From positions 62,001 through 126,000 of the forward strand of contig CAVQRC010000017.1 of NCBI GenBank assembly GCA_963715045.1: a DNA stretch of 64,000 nt, written 5' to 3'. The translations under genes and the position numbers were made by a program. The stretch comes from CAVQRC01 sp963715045 (GTDB taxonomy: Bacteria > Planctomycetota > Planctomycetia > Pirellulales > Lacipirellulaceae). Shown in pieces: positions 54,627 through 63,780 of this stretch. Below the pieces are notes generated by a model. The model saw only the letters and a program-made list of their open reading frames with translations. It ran no database searches and was not told the origin of the DNA. The stretch's first letter is position 1; the number at the start of each line of letters is the position of its first letter.

Positions 54627-56046
54627 ATGCAAGCGTCGCTGTTGCTTCTTACGGCAACCACATTCGGAGTCGACTTCGGCTATCAGCCGATGGATGAGAC
54701 CGATCCCAGTTCTTCCGAGTACATCATTCAATTGCAGCCTCATGAATTCGATGCGCTCCAATCGGGAATGATGAAGGAGTACGTCAGCTACGTTCCTGCC
54801 GAAGCTCGGCCGATTGGAAGAGTCAAAATCGTGGTGGGTACGCAACCGCTTCCGCGAATTGTGGCGCGGCCCACGTTGCCCCGCGACAGTGAGGCCGAGG
54901 CGTCGTCGGCCCCGCAATTGGCACAACACCTCGAGAGTCAGCCCGAAACCGCCCGCGGCCAGTCGCCAGATTTTCAGGCCAGAGGCGTTCGCAGCCGAGC
55001 GCCCACTCAGTTGCGGCAGCCGAATCGCCTCGAGCCTCCCAATCTTCCGGCCCAGCCCGACGCCGATTCCAATCAGGCTCTGTCGCCGGCTGGGCCAGTC
55101 GCTCGTCCGGGCCGCACGTTGGCCGTGCCACCGTTCGCCAACAGGCCTCTTAACGCATTCACCAACGAACCCCGCGAGTTACGTGGCAACGCGGTCCCCC
55201 CTGGTAACCGCGTGGCAGCGGTGCCCGGCGACAACTCCGCCGCCGGCCGCTCCGCGGCCACGGGGATTCCACCGCAGGAGAGTCAAGTCGCCCAGTCCGG
55301 ACCCGCGCCAAACCGCCAGGCACTCAGCGCCGATTTGCCGCCGTTTGCTGCGAATCCAGGCCCGCCATCCTCGGCCAGGACCTACTCGCCCAGAACAGCC
55401 CTCGCCAACCGCGCCGCTCCGCAGTCGCGGACGGAACGATCCGTGATGCAGCCACCGCAAATCGCTCGCACCGCGGACCGCGGCTCGTCGCTCAAAGATG
55501 GGCCGCTTCTGCAGCCGCCGGCGTTTCAGGACGCGGAAGAAACCGGGTTGGTGCCGGTGGATCGCAGCCGCCAGACTAGTGCTCCGCCCCGCTCCGCCCC
55601 GAACAACCTGATTGCGATCAATCGCACGTCGGTGCGGCTGCCCCCGTTCGTCAACACGCCCCATCCTTCGCGACCTCCCGCGATGCCTCTGCCGCGACCC
55701 CTGGAGAACAGTCCACGTCCTGCGAACGAGCCTTGGATCCCTGAACTGACCGCCAAGTCGCGTACCGAGGGCGGGACTGTCGCTGCTTCTCGACGCCCGT
55801 CTGACCCTGCCGAATCGGGCCGGGAATTCGGCCGCGTCGGTCAAGATAGCGGGCACTCCGGCGACGAGCACTTCGACGACGAATCGGGACTCTTCGGTGC
55901 AGCCGCTGGGTGTGGCCGGCTGGGTCCTGGTGGTCGCAGGGCTGTTGGGGTCCATCGGCGCCAACTTTCTCCAGCTCCTTCGCAACGTCTCGCTCCGCAA
56001 ACGGTATTTGTTTCTGCTTCGCCGAACGGGCGGCGCCGCCCGCTAG
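54627..56046 (+). CDS. Proline-rich protein with C-terminal membrane anchor, frameshifted
   Basis: About 470 residues after joining frames near 55780. The N-terminus (MQASLLLLTATTFGVDFG) is a short hydrophobic leader; the next 50 residues (YIIQLQPHEFDALQSGMMKEY) are the only folded-looking part. From about residue 80 to 420 the protein is Pro/Ala/Arg/Ser-rich and low-complexity, with a repeated theme of RLPPFVNTPHP, RTLAVPPFANRP and LSADLPPFAANPGP (a PPF motif at intervals). In the corrected frame it ends with GVAGWVLVVAGLLGSIGANFLQLL, a transmembrane helix, and the basic tail RNVSLRKRYLFLLRRTGG; the stop is TAG 56044. GAGGT precedes the ATG. I do not recognise a family. It may be a planctomycete envelope protein. 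Confidence 0.65.
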
Positions 56047-56282
56047 TGCGAGATGCGAAAACCGAGCGAGGCTGGCGGTTTCTATCGTGGCGTTGCTCGA
56101 ATCACGAACAGGTGTGCGCAAAATGGCAAAAATAGTGCGCAACTGCGTAGCGGTATGAATTGCAGGGCTGTGCTAATGTCAAAGGATATTGGCAAATGAG
56201 TGTTGCTTTTTTTCTCGCCGCGGGTTGAATGCGGCGGTTGATCAGCGCACACCTGTAAATTCACCCGAACGAGGTACCGGCA

Positions 56283-57515
56283 ATGCGATGGATGTTGAAC
56301 TCTGTGCTGTTGTTGGCAATGGGCTGCAGCGCGACGACGGTTCAGGGCCAGGAACTGTTCAGCTCGAATATGAACGATGGCACGGGGTGGACCACCATCG
56401 GCACCTTCGACAGCTTTGCCGTGCTGGGCTACAACTACTCAATCGACGGGATTCCCGAGGCACCCAATTTCGTCGACGGCGATCTGGCCACGCGTGGCAT
56501 CAAACTGGAAGTTAACACGTCCGACGGGGGACAGATCCACGACATCTCCGCGATTCCAGTCGATGAATCGTTCCTGCCGCGGCAATTCACGGGCCAGTAC
56601 ACGGTCGAAGTCGACGTCTGGTTGAACTTCAGCGGACCGGCGTCGAGCCTCGGCTCGACGGAGTTCGCAGGTGTCTTTGTGGGTCACCCGTTTCTGACCG
56701 AAGCGCGGGAGGGTGCCGGGTTCATGTACGACAGCGATGGCGATACCTCGCAAGATTATCGCCTGTACAAGAACACCGAAGTCCAGCCCCCGACGACTAC
56801 GCAGTACTCGGAGCCGCTGGGAGAGCTCGGTGACTCGAACAATTCGGACAATCCGATTCTCGTGGCTGCGTTTCCCGAGGTGGCGGCGCCTGCCTCTCAG
56901 AACAACGACGCCGAAACGCTCGCCGGGTCGGGTGGCTTTCAGTGGATGACGATCAAACTCGAGGTCGATCCGACTGCCGTCGGCGAGGGACCCAACCCGG
57001 AGGACCTGGGTGTCATGAAGGTCTCCATCACCAGCGCCGCTTCGGGCAACACGGTGCGGATCGGGGCGGTTGACAATTCCCAGAACGGCGCAGCGAGCAT
57101 GGAGGGTGGGATCGCGCTGGCAATGGCCGACGTCTTTACGAGCGTTTCGCCGGCTCCCCAGTTTAGTTTCGCGATCTTTGATAATCTGCGGGTCACCGAA
57201 GGGATCACCCAGGCGGGACCCGCTGCGGACTTCAACAAGGATGGCGTCGTTGATGGCGACGATTTTCTCATCTGGCAGCAGGCGTTCGGAACCACGAGTG
57301 GAGCCACCGCCAACACGGGCGATGCGAACGGTGACGGAGCTGTCAACGGCGACGATTTCCTGATCTGGCAGCAGCAGTTCGGTGCTGATTCAGGCGGCAA
57401 CGGGATGGGCGTTGTTCCGGAACCGGCGACCAGTGGCCTGGTGGTGTTGCTGGCCGCCACATGGATGCTGGGAGTCCGCAGGCAATCGCCGTGTCGCTGC
57501 GGCCCGACTTGCTAA
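56283..57515 (+). CDS. PEP-CTERM/dockerin-like secreted protein
   Basis: A 410-residue exported protein, intact. It has a signal peptide MRWMLNSVLLLAMGCSATTVQG. It has a large beta-rich domain (about 24-310, with FSSNMNDGTGWTTIGTFD and YTVEVDVWLNFSGPAS; it resembles extracellular beta-sandwich domains that bind carbohydrate). Two dockerin-like calcium units follow (DFNKDGVVDGDDFLIWQQAFG and DANGDGAVNGDDFLIWQQQFG), then VPEPATSGLVVLLAATWMLG plus basic residues as a PEP-CTERM signal. The dockerin and sorting blocks closely match those at 3.6-5.3 kb and in the subtilisin, pointing to a shared modular design. A two-hairpin terminator follows. Confidence 0.88.
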   Translation: MRWMLNSVLLLAMGCSATTVQGQELFSSNMNDGTGWTTIGTFDSFAVLGYNYSIDGIPEAPNFVDGDLATRGIKLEVNTSDGGQIHDISAIPVDESFLPRQFTGQYTVEVDVWLNFSGPASSLGSTEFAGVFVGHPFLTEAREGAGFMYDSDGDTSQDYRLYKNTEVQPPTTTQYSEPLGELGDSNNSDNPILVAAFPEVAAPASQNNDAETLAGSGGFQWMTIKLEVDPTAVGEGPNPEDLGVMKVSITSAASGNTVRIGAVDNSQNGAASMEGGIALAMADVFTSVSPAPQFSFAIFDNLRVTEGITQAGPAADFNKDGVVDGDDFLIWQQAFGTTSGATANTGDANGDGAVNGDDFLIWQQQFGADSGGNGMGVVPEPATSGLVVLLAATWMLGVRRQSPCRCGPTC

Positions 57516-57540
57516 TCGGCCAGTAACCCGCGTATCGAAA

Positions 57541-57608
57541 GCCACCGGGATCAAAGCGGCCACAGAGGGGAAATACTCTGTGCCCACGATGGTCTCGGTG
57601 GCCTTTTT
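57541..57608 (+). terminator. Branched intrinsic terminator after the PEP-CTERM gene
   Basis: The outer stem pairs GCCACCGGGATC (57541-57552) with GGTCTCGGTGGC (57591-57602), and an inner stem pairs CACAGAG with CTCTGTG. The outer stem is followed by CTTTTTG. It starts 26 bp after the stop codon at 57515. Confidence 0.75.
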
Positions 57609-57814
57609 GCTGCGCGGCGTATTGAGGAGCGGCTTGCCTGCGGGGCCCCGCCGACGTCTCACTTCAGAGACCGGCGACCAATGCCCGAGTACCGCAAGCT
57701 GGTGTTCTATTCAGGATCAGGGGTCGGGGGTCAGGACTCGGAAAACCGCCGCGCGCCAGCCAAGCCCGAGCGGCCGTTTCACGCCCGATAACGCTTGACG
57801 GCCAGTTATCCGGG

Positions 57815-60800
57815 CTACGCCGCCGCGTTTTCATCGTCCTCTTCACCGTCCTCTTCATATTCGTCGTCCTCGTATTCGTCCAACTCCGTGTCGAATTCAT
57901 CGGCTTCGTCTTCCTCGTACTCGTCGACCTCTTCCTCTTCATATTCGTCCGCTGCGTCTTCCTCGCCTTCGTCCTCCTCGTATTCGTCGTCTTCGTATTC
58001 GTCTTCCTCGTATTCGTCTTCCTCGCCCGTCTCGTCTAATTCATCCTCTTCTTCGTCTTCGTATTCGTCTTCTTCATATTCTTCTTCCTCGTATTCTTCT
58101 TCCTCATCCTCCTGCTCGTCCTCCTCACCTTCGTCCACCTCATCTTCGCACTCTTCTTCCTCCTCCTCGTACTCGTCCTCCTCGTACTCGTCGTCGTCTG
58201 CGGCGTCTGTTTCCTCTACTTCCTCCTCGTCCTCGTCGACTTCGTACTCTTCATCTCCTTCAACGTCTTCGTACTCGTCTTCTTCGTACTCGTCTTCTTC
58301 GTACTCGTCTTCTGGCGCTTCTGCTCCCGCATCGATCATGGTGTCTTCATGATCTTGAATGGGCTCCAGATCGGCCTCTGCCACGTGCCGGTCCTGGAAA
58401 TCTTCGCGTTCGCATTCGTCGACATTGTATTCGGCCGTGTCGTGGTCCAATTGCTCGGGGGCATTTTCGAGGTTGTCGTGGTACATGCGTTCCTCGTACA
58501 GGCCAGGCGGAGTGTCCGCACCATTGTCGTTCAGCACGTCGCGGTCGTCGCTGGAAGGCGAAGGTGTGTTGGGTGCAGTGCGATGACCGTTGGCAACGTG
58601 GGGACGGATTACCTTTTCTATCGGTGGCAGGACGCGAAGGCTGTAGTCAATGTCTTCGGGTGGCGGTGTCGGACGTTCGAAGCGGTGATAGACAAAGATC
58701 GGGGAGGGCTCGATTTCGGGAGGCTCAGTGGCCGTTGGACGTTCCACGACGATCGGTGTTTCCCGTACTGTCTCGACGGGGCGACGTGGTCGTCGGCGTT
58801 TAGGCTTTGCGGGACGCCGGGCTTTTCGTCGCCGAGGCTCCGGAGCCTCGGGCCTGGCCGGGGGCCGGGTTTTCGCCTCTGCTGCGACAGGGGGTTCGGC
58901 AGCGACCTGGGCTGGCAGGTCGAATCGATCCGGGAGTCGGCGGGCATCCAGCTGCTGCTCGTGGAACATCCGCCACACATGCTCATGACACGTAAAGACG
59001 AGCAACTGGTGACCGTTCTCGGCGAATTGACGCATCAATTCGACCGCCCGTTGCGATCGCTCGATATCAAAATTGACAAGGACATCGTCGAGGACCAGCG
59101 GCAGCCGCACTCCGCGGCGGGCGTACAGGCCGACGAGTGCCAGGCGCAGGCACAAGAACAGTTGCTCTCTGGTCCCGCGGCTGAGCACCTCGACCGGGAG
59201 CGACTCTCCATCGGCATTGTCAACAAACAGAATGTCTTTTCCGAGGGGAGTCCAGATTCGCCGGTACATGCCATGCGTCAGGTGGGCCATGTACTGCGAG
59301 GCCTCGACCAGCGTTTCGGGCTGGCGATGCTGCTCGTAGTGAGCGCGGATCCGCTCCAATACCTGGCAGGTCGCGGCCCGTTCACGCCAGGCTGCGACCG
59401 CCCGTTTCAATCGTTCGTCGACCGTGGCCAGCTCCAGCCGGGCCAGGGCCAGCGATTGGTCTTCGTGAAGCGTCTTGAGTTCCTGACTCAACGCGCCCCG
59501 CTCCTCGGCAGCGGCCTGGATTTCGGCTTCGATTTCTTCCAGGCGAGCCGTTGCAGCGGTCCATTTCTCTTCCAGTTGTCCGACTGCCTCGGGTGCCAGG
59601 AGCTCCGCGAAAACCTCTTCGCCAGCATGCTTGCCGATCGCCGCCGTGATTTCCCGCGAGAGTGACTCGCGTTCTTTGACGAGTCGATCGTGAGTCGCCT
59701 GCTCCTCGATATAGCGGCGGTAGCCGGCCTCGTCATCGGTCCCAACGCGGGCAAAAACGGCCGCTCGTTTCGCCTGCAGATGGTCGGCTCCGCGGGCGTG
59801 CCGATTTTCCTTCGAGCGGAGATCCTTCGACTTCTCGAGCAGTTTTTCACGCTGCTCGAGTTTGGCCGATTGCTGGCGAAGACCGCTCATCAAATGTTCG
59901 AGCTGTTCGCTCGACGTCAGCTCGGGCACGAGCATGCCGACTTCTTCCGCCAGATTGCGAATTCGCGTGGTCAACGTGGCGTGCTCGCGGTGCCGTAACT
60001 GGGCGTCTTCCCGCCGCCGCTCGGCGAGCAGTTTGAGTTCCGACACTTGTTCGTAGCGGCCCGCCATCGCCCGAATCTCGGCCGGCGTCCACTCGGGGGG
60101 GAGTCCCAGGGCGACCAGCTTGGCACGCCAGGTGGACTGAGCCCGTTCGTACTGATTTTCGGCCTCCCGCATCCGCCGCTCGGCCGCTTCGGCCTGAAGC
60201 ACCGCGTCCCGCCGCTGTGTTTCGGTGGGGAGCAGTTTGTTGAGTTCCTCCAGGTGGCGTTCCGCGGCCTGCAACTGCACGACGACCGAACCCTCGACCG
60301 GCCCGAACTTCGCGTCCAGTTCCTGCTGCTCGCCTCGAGCCTCTTCGATCTGCCGGCGTATCAGGTCAATCTGCCGATGGCACGCTTCGAGTTTCTCGCT
60401 CGCCTGATCTTCCGACATATATCGCACGAACCACGTTACGGCAGCGGCGATCAGCAACGTGCCCCCGAACCACACCGGCGGTGACGACTGATTCAGCAAC
60501 CCCACCGCGAGCGTGAACACGCCGATGCCGACTCCGAACCACAACGCCGTTTGCAGCGAAAGCGGCATCAGTTGACGGTCCAACCACTCGTGAGCTTGCT
60601 GCTCCATTTCCGCCTGGTGGCGAATCGCCTGATCGAGCCCCTGCTCGACCTGCAGTCGCTGCTGCAGCGATGCGACAAGCTGGCCCGCTTCATCGAGGTC
60701 GGTCGGCATGCCGTTTCGCGCCGAATCCGGAATCGCCGCTTCGATTTGAGCCGTGTACTCGTCGGCGGCCAAACGCCGCTGGTCGACTTCTTGCTGACGT

Positions 60801-62023
60801 GCCGTCAAGCGGGCCCGCGCGGCACGCACTTCTTTGGCAAGCGGCCGCAGTCCGCCCAGGACACGTTCGGACAGCTCGTACGTCGACGACGTCCCCCGCT
60901 TCTTCTCGGCTGCGTTGAGGGTCTTGCTTTCGGCTTCGAGTTGCGTTTGGATTTCTGCCAGCTCACCGCGGATCACGACATGCTGACGTTCGAGCGCTTC
61001 GAGCCAATCACGTTGTTCGCCGAGGGCTTCGATGCGGGCTCGGTTAAGCACCAGCATCTGATTAATGCCGAGCCCCTCGGCTTCTTCCTTGAGTCCTTCG
61101 CGCTGGCGACGAAGGACCTCTTTCTGGCGAAGGTGTTCCTCGATGCGACTGTTGAGTTCATCGAGCTGCTGAGCCGCATCGTGATCCAGGCGAATCCGGC
61201 CGGCAAAGGCGGCGATCTGCTCGTCGAGCCTGACGCGGGCCGCCCACTTGGGACGGATATTAGTGGCAATTTCGATGGTTCGGGCCGCGTCCTCGACTTC
61301 GTCGCGGCGAACTTCGAAGCGTTCGATTTCGGCCGCCAGCTCGCCGTGTCGGGCGAAGTGCTGGGCCCACTTGCGGCCCTGGCCTGCGAGGCGTTCGATG
61401 GTCTCGGCGAGTTCCCCTCGGCGGGCAACGAGCTGGCGAATCTCGCCGGCCTGCTGATCGCGGGCGAGCAGCTGATTGCGGGACGACTCGAGGGTTCGCA
61501 TCACGTCGAACAACGAAACACGGTCCAGGCCGGTCGTGAGACTGTACAGCCATCGCGCCGAGTCGGAGTCGCTGAGGGTGGCCAACTCCTGCAACTCGCG
61601 AAGTCCCACCGCGTACACATTGTTGAAGGTCGCTTCGTCGACGTCCGCCAGGGCCGTCAACAACGGCTGCGGGCCTTGGATTCGACCCTCGCCCAGGGTC
61701 ACGCGAACCTGGCCGAGGTTATCGTCGGGGCGGTCGAAATAGCGGGCGATCCGCATCTGCCCACCCGGACCGATTGCTTCGATCCATCCTCCCTGTTCGC
61801 CAGTCCCCCGCTCGCCAGTTCCCCGCTCGCCGGCCCCGGCCGACAAGTATCGCAGTCGGCGATCGTCCGTCACGCCATAGAGGATCGAGCGGACAAACTG
61901 CATGACGGTGGTCTTGCCTGCTTCGTTGCGGCCGTAGAAGGCCGTCACTCCATCCGACAGGTTTTCGAGTCGGAGGTCGTGCCACACGCCGAAAGCGTCA
62001 ATTTGCAGGGTCGAAATTTTCAT
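57815..62023 (-). CDS. YhaN-like SMC/Rad50-type ATPase with basic linker and extreme acidic tail
   Basis: A 1,402-residue ATPase. The N-terminus has Walker A GRNEAGKTT (31-39) with the YhaN-specific segment around FNNVYAVGLRELQELATLSD. A long coiled coil (about 180-480) leads to two transmembrane helices, LQTALWFGVGIGVFTLAVGLL and VWFGGTLLIAAAVTWFV (about 489-537), in place of a zinc hook. A second coiled coil (540-900) precedes the ABC signature LSRGTREQLFLCLRLALVGL (about 946) and Walker B LPLVLDDVLVNFD (about 976), so the enzyme is complete. After residue 1050 a Pro/Arg/Lys-rich segment (RRRKARRPAKPKRRRPRRP) and a variable linker lead to about 165 residues of Glu/Asp with regularly placed Tyr, based on EEDEY. 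The partner nuclease gene lies upstream. It probably acts in DNA repair at the membrane. Confidence 0.9.
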   Translation of the reverse strand: MKISTLQIDAFGVWHDLRLENLSDGVTAFYGRNEAGKTTVMQFVRSILYGVTDDRRLRYLSAGAGERGTGERGTGEQGGWIEAIGPGGQMRIARYFDRPDDNLGQVRVTLGEGRIQGPQPLLTALADVDEATFNNVYAVGLRELQELATLSDSDSARWLYSLTTGLDRVSLFDVMRTLESSRNQLLARDQQAGEIRQLVARRGELAETIERLAGQGRKWAQHFARHGELAAEIERFEVRRDEVEDAARTIEIATNIRPKWAARVRLDEQIAAFAGRIRLDHDAAQQLDELNSRIEEHLRQKEVLRRQREGLKEEAEGLGINQMLVLNRARIEALGEQRDWLEALERQHVVIRGELAEIQTQLEAESKTLNAAEKKRGTSSTYELSERVLGGLRPLAKEVRAARARLTARQQEVDQRRLAADEYTAQIEAAIPDSARNGMPTDLDEAGQLVASLQQRLQVEQGLDQAIRHQAEMEQQAHEWLDRQLMPLSLQTALWFGVGIGVFTLAVGLLNQSSPPVWFGGTLLIAAAVTWFVRYMSEDQASEKLEACHRQIDLIRRQIEEARGEQQELDAKFGPVEGSVVVQLQAAERHLEELNKLLPTETQRRDAVLQAEAAERRMREAENQYERAQSTWRAKLVALGLPPEWTPAEIRAMAGRYEQVSELKLLAERRREDAQLRHREHATLTTRIRNLAEEVGMLVPELTSSEQLEHLMSGLRQQSAKLEQREKLLEKSKDLRSKENRHARGADHLQAKRAAVFARVGTDDEAGYRRYIEEQATHDRLVKERESLSREITAAIGKHAGEEVFAELLAPEAVGQLEEKWTAATARLEEIEAEIQAAAEERGALSQELKTLHEDQSLALARLELATVDERLKRAVAAWRERAATCQVLERIRAHYEQHRQPETLVEASQYMAHLTHGMYRRIWTPLGKDILFVDNADGESLPVEVLSRGTREQLFLCLRLALVGLYARRGVRLPLVLDDVLVNFDIERSQRAVELMRQFAENGHQLLVFTCHEHVWRMFHEQQLDARRLPDRFDLPAQVAAEPPVAAEAKTRPPARPEAPEPRRRKARRPAKPKRRRPRRPVETVRETPIVVERPTATEPPEIEPSPIFVYHRFERPTPPPEDIDYSLRVLPPIEKVIRPHVANGHRTAPNTPSPSSDDRDVLNDNGADTPPGLYEERMYHDNLENAPEQLDHDTAEYNVDECEREDFQDRHVAEADLEPIQDHEDTMIDAGAEAPEDEYEEDEYEEDEYEDVEGDEEYEVDEDEEEVEETDAADDDEYEEDEYEEEEEECEDEVDEGEEDEQEDEEEEYEEEEYEEDEYEDEEEDELDETGEEDEYEEDEYEDDEYEEDEGEEDAADEYEEEEVDEYEEDEADEFDTELDEYEDDEYEEDGEEDDENAAA

Positions 62024-62124
62024 CGTGCCGATTCGCGGGCTGGAGGAGGTGAGGGGGAAGGGTCGAGCCCGATCACCCGGGCTGTCCCGGCCTGATCCTG
62101 CGACGTCGATGCTCCCCGGCGCCC

Positions 62125-63414
62125 TCAGTAATTGTCCGTGTGCCGCTTCGCCAGGGCCTTGTGTTGTTCTTCAACGGTCAGCAGATCGACGCATAGATCG
62201 GCCGTGCGTTGCAGGAGATGTTCACGTGCCGCGGCGTCGGGTAACGCCGCCAGGGGCGCCAGTTCGCCGTTGCGATCCGACGCGGCGAGGTAGTCAACCA
62301 ACGCCATGGGTTGCGAGGGGTCGTCGCTCATCGTTTGGATCTCGCGGAGCACGTCGCCCAGAATCGTCTCCTGCTCGAACCATGCTTTCGGCAGGGGGCG
62401 GGCGATCTGGCTGCGGATTTCGACCGACCACGCACAAGGAGACTGGTGGCCGAAGTCGTCGCGGAGACGGACCAGCAACGCCTCATCTTTGTGCTCGGTG
62501 CGAATCGCATGGAGTGCCGGTCCGCTACCCTCGAGATCCCACACCACGAGCATGTCGGCGGTCGCCGTTTTGCCGATCAGGGAACCCACGCGGGCCCGCA
62601 TGGCCTCGGAAATGGCCTCGAGCGACAGACGCGGCTCCACCTCAAGTCGTTCGACCTGCCACCGGACGGTGTCGAGCGGAACGAATTGAGGTTTGATTTC
62701 ACCCGTCTCATCGACGCTCACCAGAGTGGCACCGCGCGGACCGGGCTCCAGCGGTGAGCGTCCCTGGGGGGTGCCCGCGTAATGAGCCGTTCGCAAGGGC
62801 GAAGAGAACGTCTTGCGATGGTGCCTTCCGCCGAGAGCCAGGTAGTCGACCTTTTGCCGCGGCAAGTCGCTGGCCTCGAACTTGCCGTACGCGACACCGA
62901 TCGTGAAGATCTCTCCTGCAGGTCGCACCAGCCGATCGAGCGGAACCGCATCGCTCGTGCTGCGGCTGATGCCGACGATGTGGGCCAGCGGTTGACCGTC
63001 GCGGCTGAGTGAGAAACCCTCGCTGTGGGCTTTGGGGAAGACGTGTACGTTGGGCGGGAGGCTCACCCCGGGAGGCCACGCATCGGGCGGATCGACCGTT
63101 CCACCCACCCAATACACGGGAATTTGTTGCGTCTGAAGTCGGGCGAACTGATCTCGGAGAAAGACGATTCCTCGTGGCCCTGCGAGTGCGAGGTCTGCAA
63201 CGTCGCCGGCAAGCAGGACCGCGTCCACTTGTTCGGTAATCGCGAAATCGAACGCGGCCGCGGCGGCGTCATAGGGACAGTTCAGCAGGCGTTCCCGCAA
63301 GTGCTCGGGAATCTCCGTCAGGCCACTCGGCAGATCTTCGAGGTGGAGATCGCTCAGGTGCAACAGCCGCAGCGGACGCTGATGTTGCTTGCGTTGGGTC
63401 GATGGCTGAGACAT
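62125..63414 (-). CDS. SbcD/Mre11/YhaO-like calcineurin-fold nuclease, divergent metal-site motifs
   Basis: A 429-residue protein from ATG 63414 (GGAGG upstream; an in-frame ATG at 63546 is less likely). The metallophosphatase motifs are: RLLHLSDLHLEDLP (motif I, intact), VLLAGDVADLA (motif II, intact), VYWVGGTVDPPDAWPPG (motif III, where the usual GNHD is replaced), YLALGGRHHRKTFSS (motif IV, where GHxH is altered) and HYAGTPQGRSPLEPGPRGATLVSVD (motif V). The substitutions leave the fold recognisable but change two metal-ligand or catalytic residues. The C-terminal 190 residues resemble the Mre11 capping domain. It lies 102 bp upstream of the ATPase gene on the same strand, so an SbcCD/YhaO-YhaN-like complex is likely. 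Confidence 0.88.
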   Translation of the reverse strand: MSQPSTQRKQHQRPLRLLHLSDLHLEDLPSGLTEIPEHLRERLLNCPYDAAAAAFDFAITEQVDAVLLAGDVADLALAGPRGIVFLRDQFARLQTQQIPVYWVGGTVDPPDAWPPGVSLPPNVHVFPKAHSEGFSLSRDGQPLAHIVGISRSTSDAVPLDRLVRPAGEIFTIGVAYGKFEASDLPRQKVDYLALGGRHHRKTFSSPLRTAHYAGTPQGRSPLEPGPRGATLVSVDETGEIKPQFVPLDTVRWQVERLEVEPRLSLEAISEAMRARVGSLIGKTATADMLVVWDLEGSGPALHAIRTEHKDEALLVRLRDDFGHQSPCAWSVEIRSQIARPLPKAWFEQETILGDVLREIQTMSDDPSQPMALVDYLAASDRNGELAPLAALPDAAAREHLLQRTADLCVDLLTVEEQHKALAKRHTDNY

Positions 63415-63780
63415 CGTCGCCTCCGTGCGCGAAGTCCGTGGATGCTCGGGTCTCGCAGCAGCGCGTCGTCGCCACACAGCGTCGACTCTCCCACGTTGCT
63501 GCGGATGCATGCCGTAGAAGTCTATCCGGGAAGGCCCGTGGCGCAAACTTCACTTTGCGCGGTGCTAGCAGGGCTGGGACTGGGACGCTGGGACTCTGGG
63601 ACTCTGGGACGGACTGGGACTACTGGGACGCTGGGACGCTGGGACGCTGGGACACGATGCAGTCGTCGATCGTCCGTTGTCACGGGCAGCGTTCATCGAC
63701 GTCGTCGCGCGTGGGCAGTGAGGGGGAGCAGCGTCGAGAGAACAGCCGTGCCCGGTTCGGGGACCGGCGCCGAACCGCCG
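63415..63780. other. 366-bp intergenic region with simple repeats
   Basis: A perfect hairpin GCGCAAA/TTTGCGC lies at 63541-63560. From 63573 to 63653 about ten degenerate copies of an 8-10 bp CTGGGACN unit are arranged in tandem. The region contains the promoter of the nuclease gene near 63430-63530 and the 3' side of the helicase gene. No gene is supported. Confidence 0.55.
63573..63653. repeat. Degenerate CTGGGACG tandem repeat
   Basis: About ten imperfect copies; the unit resembles the end of the 77-bp repeat at 777-1007 (TGGGACGCTGG). Confidence 0.75.

Noticed and set aside
57795..58352. 186-residue serine-rich plus-strand frame
   Set aside because: It is the complement of the EEDEY-type acidic tail; Glu and Asp codons read backwards give Ser codons.
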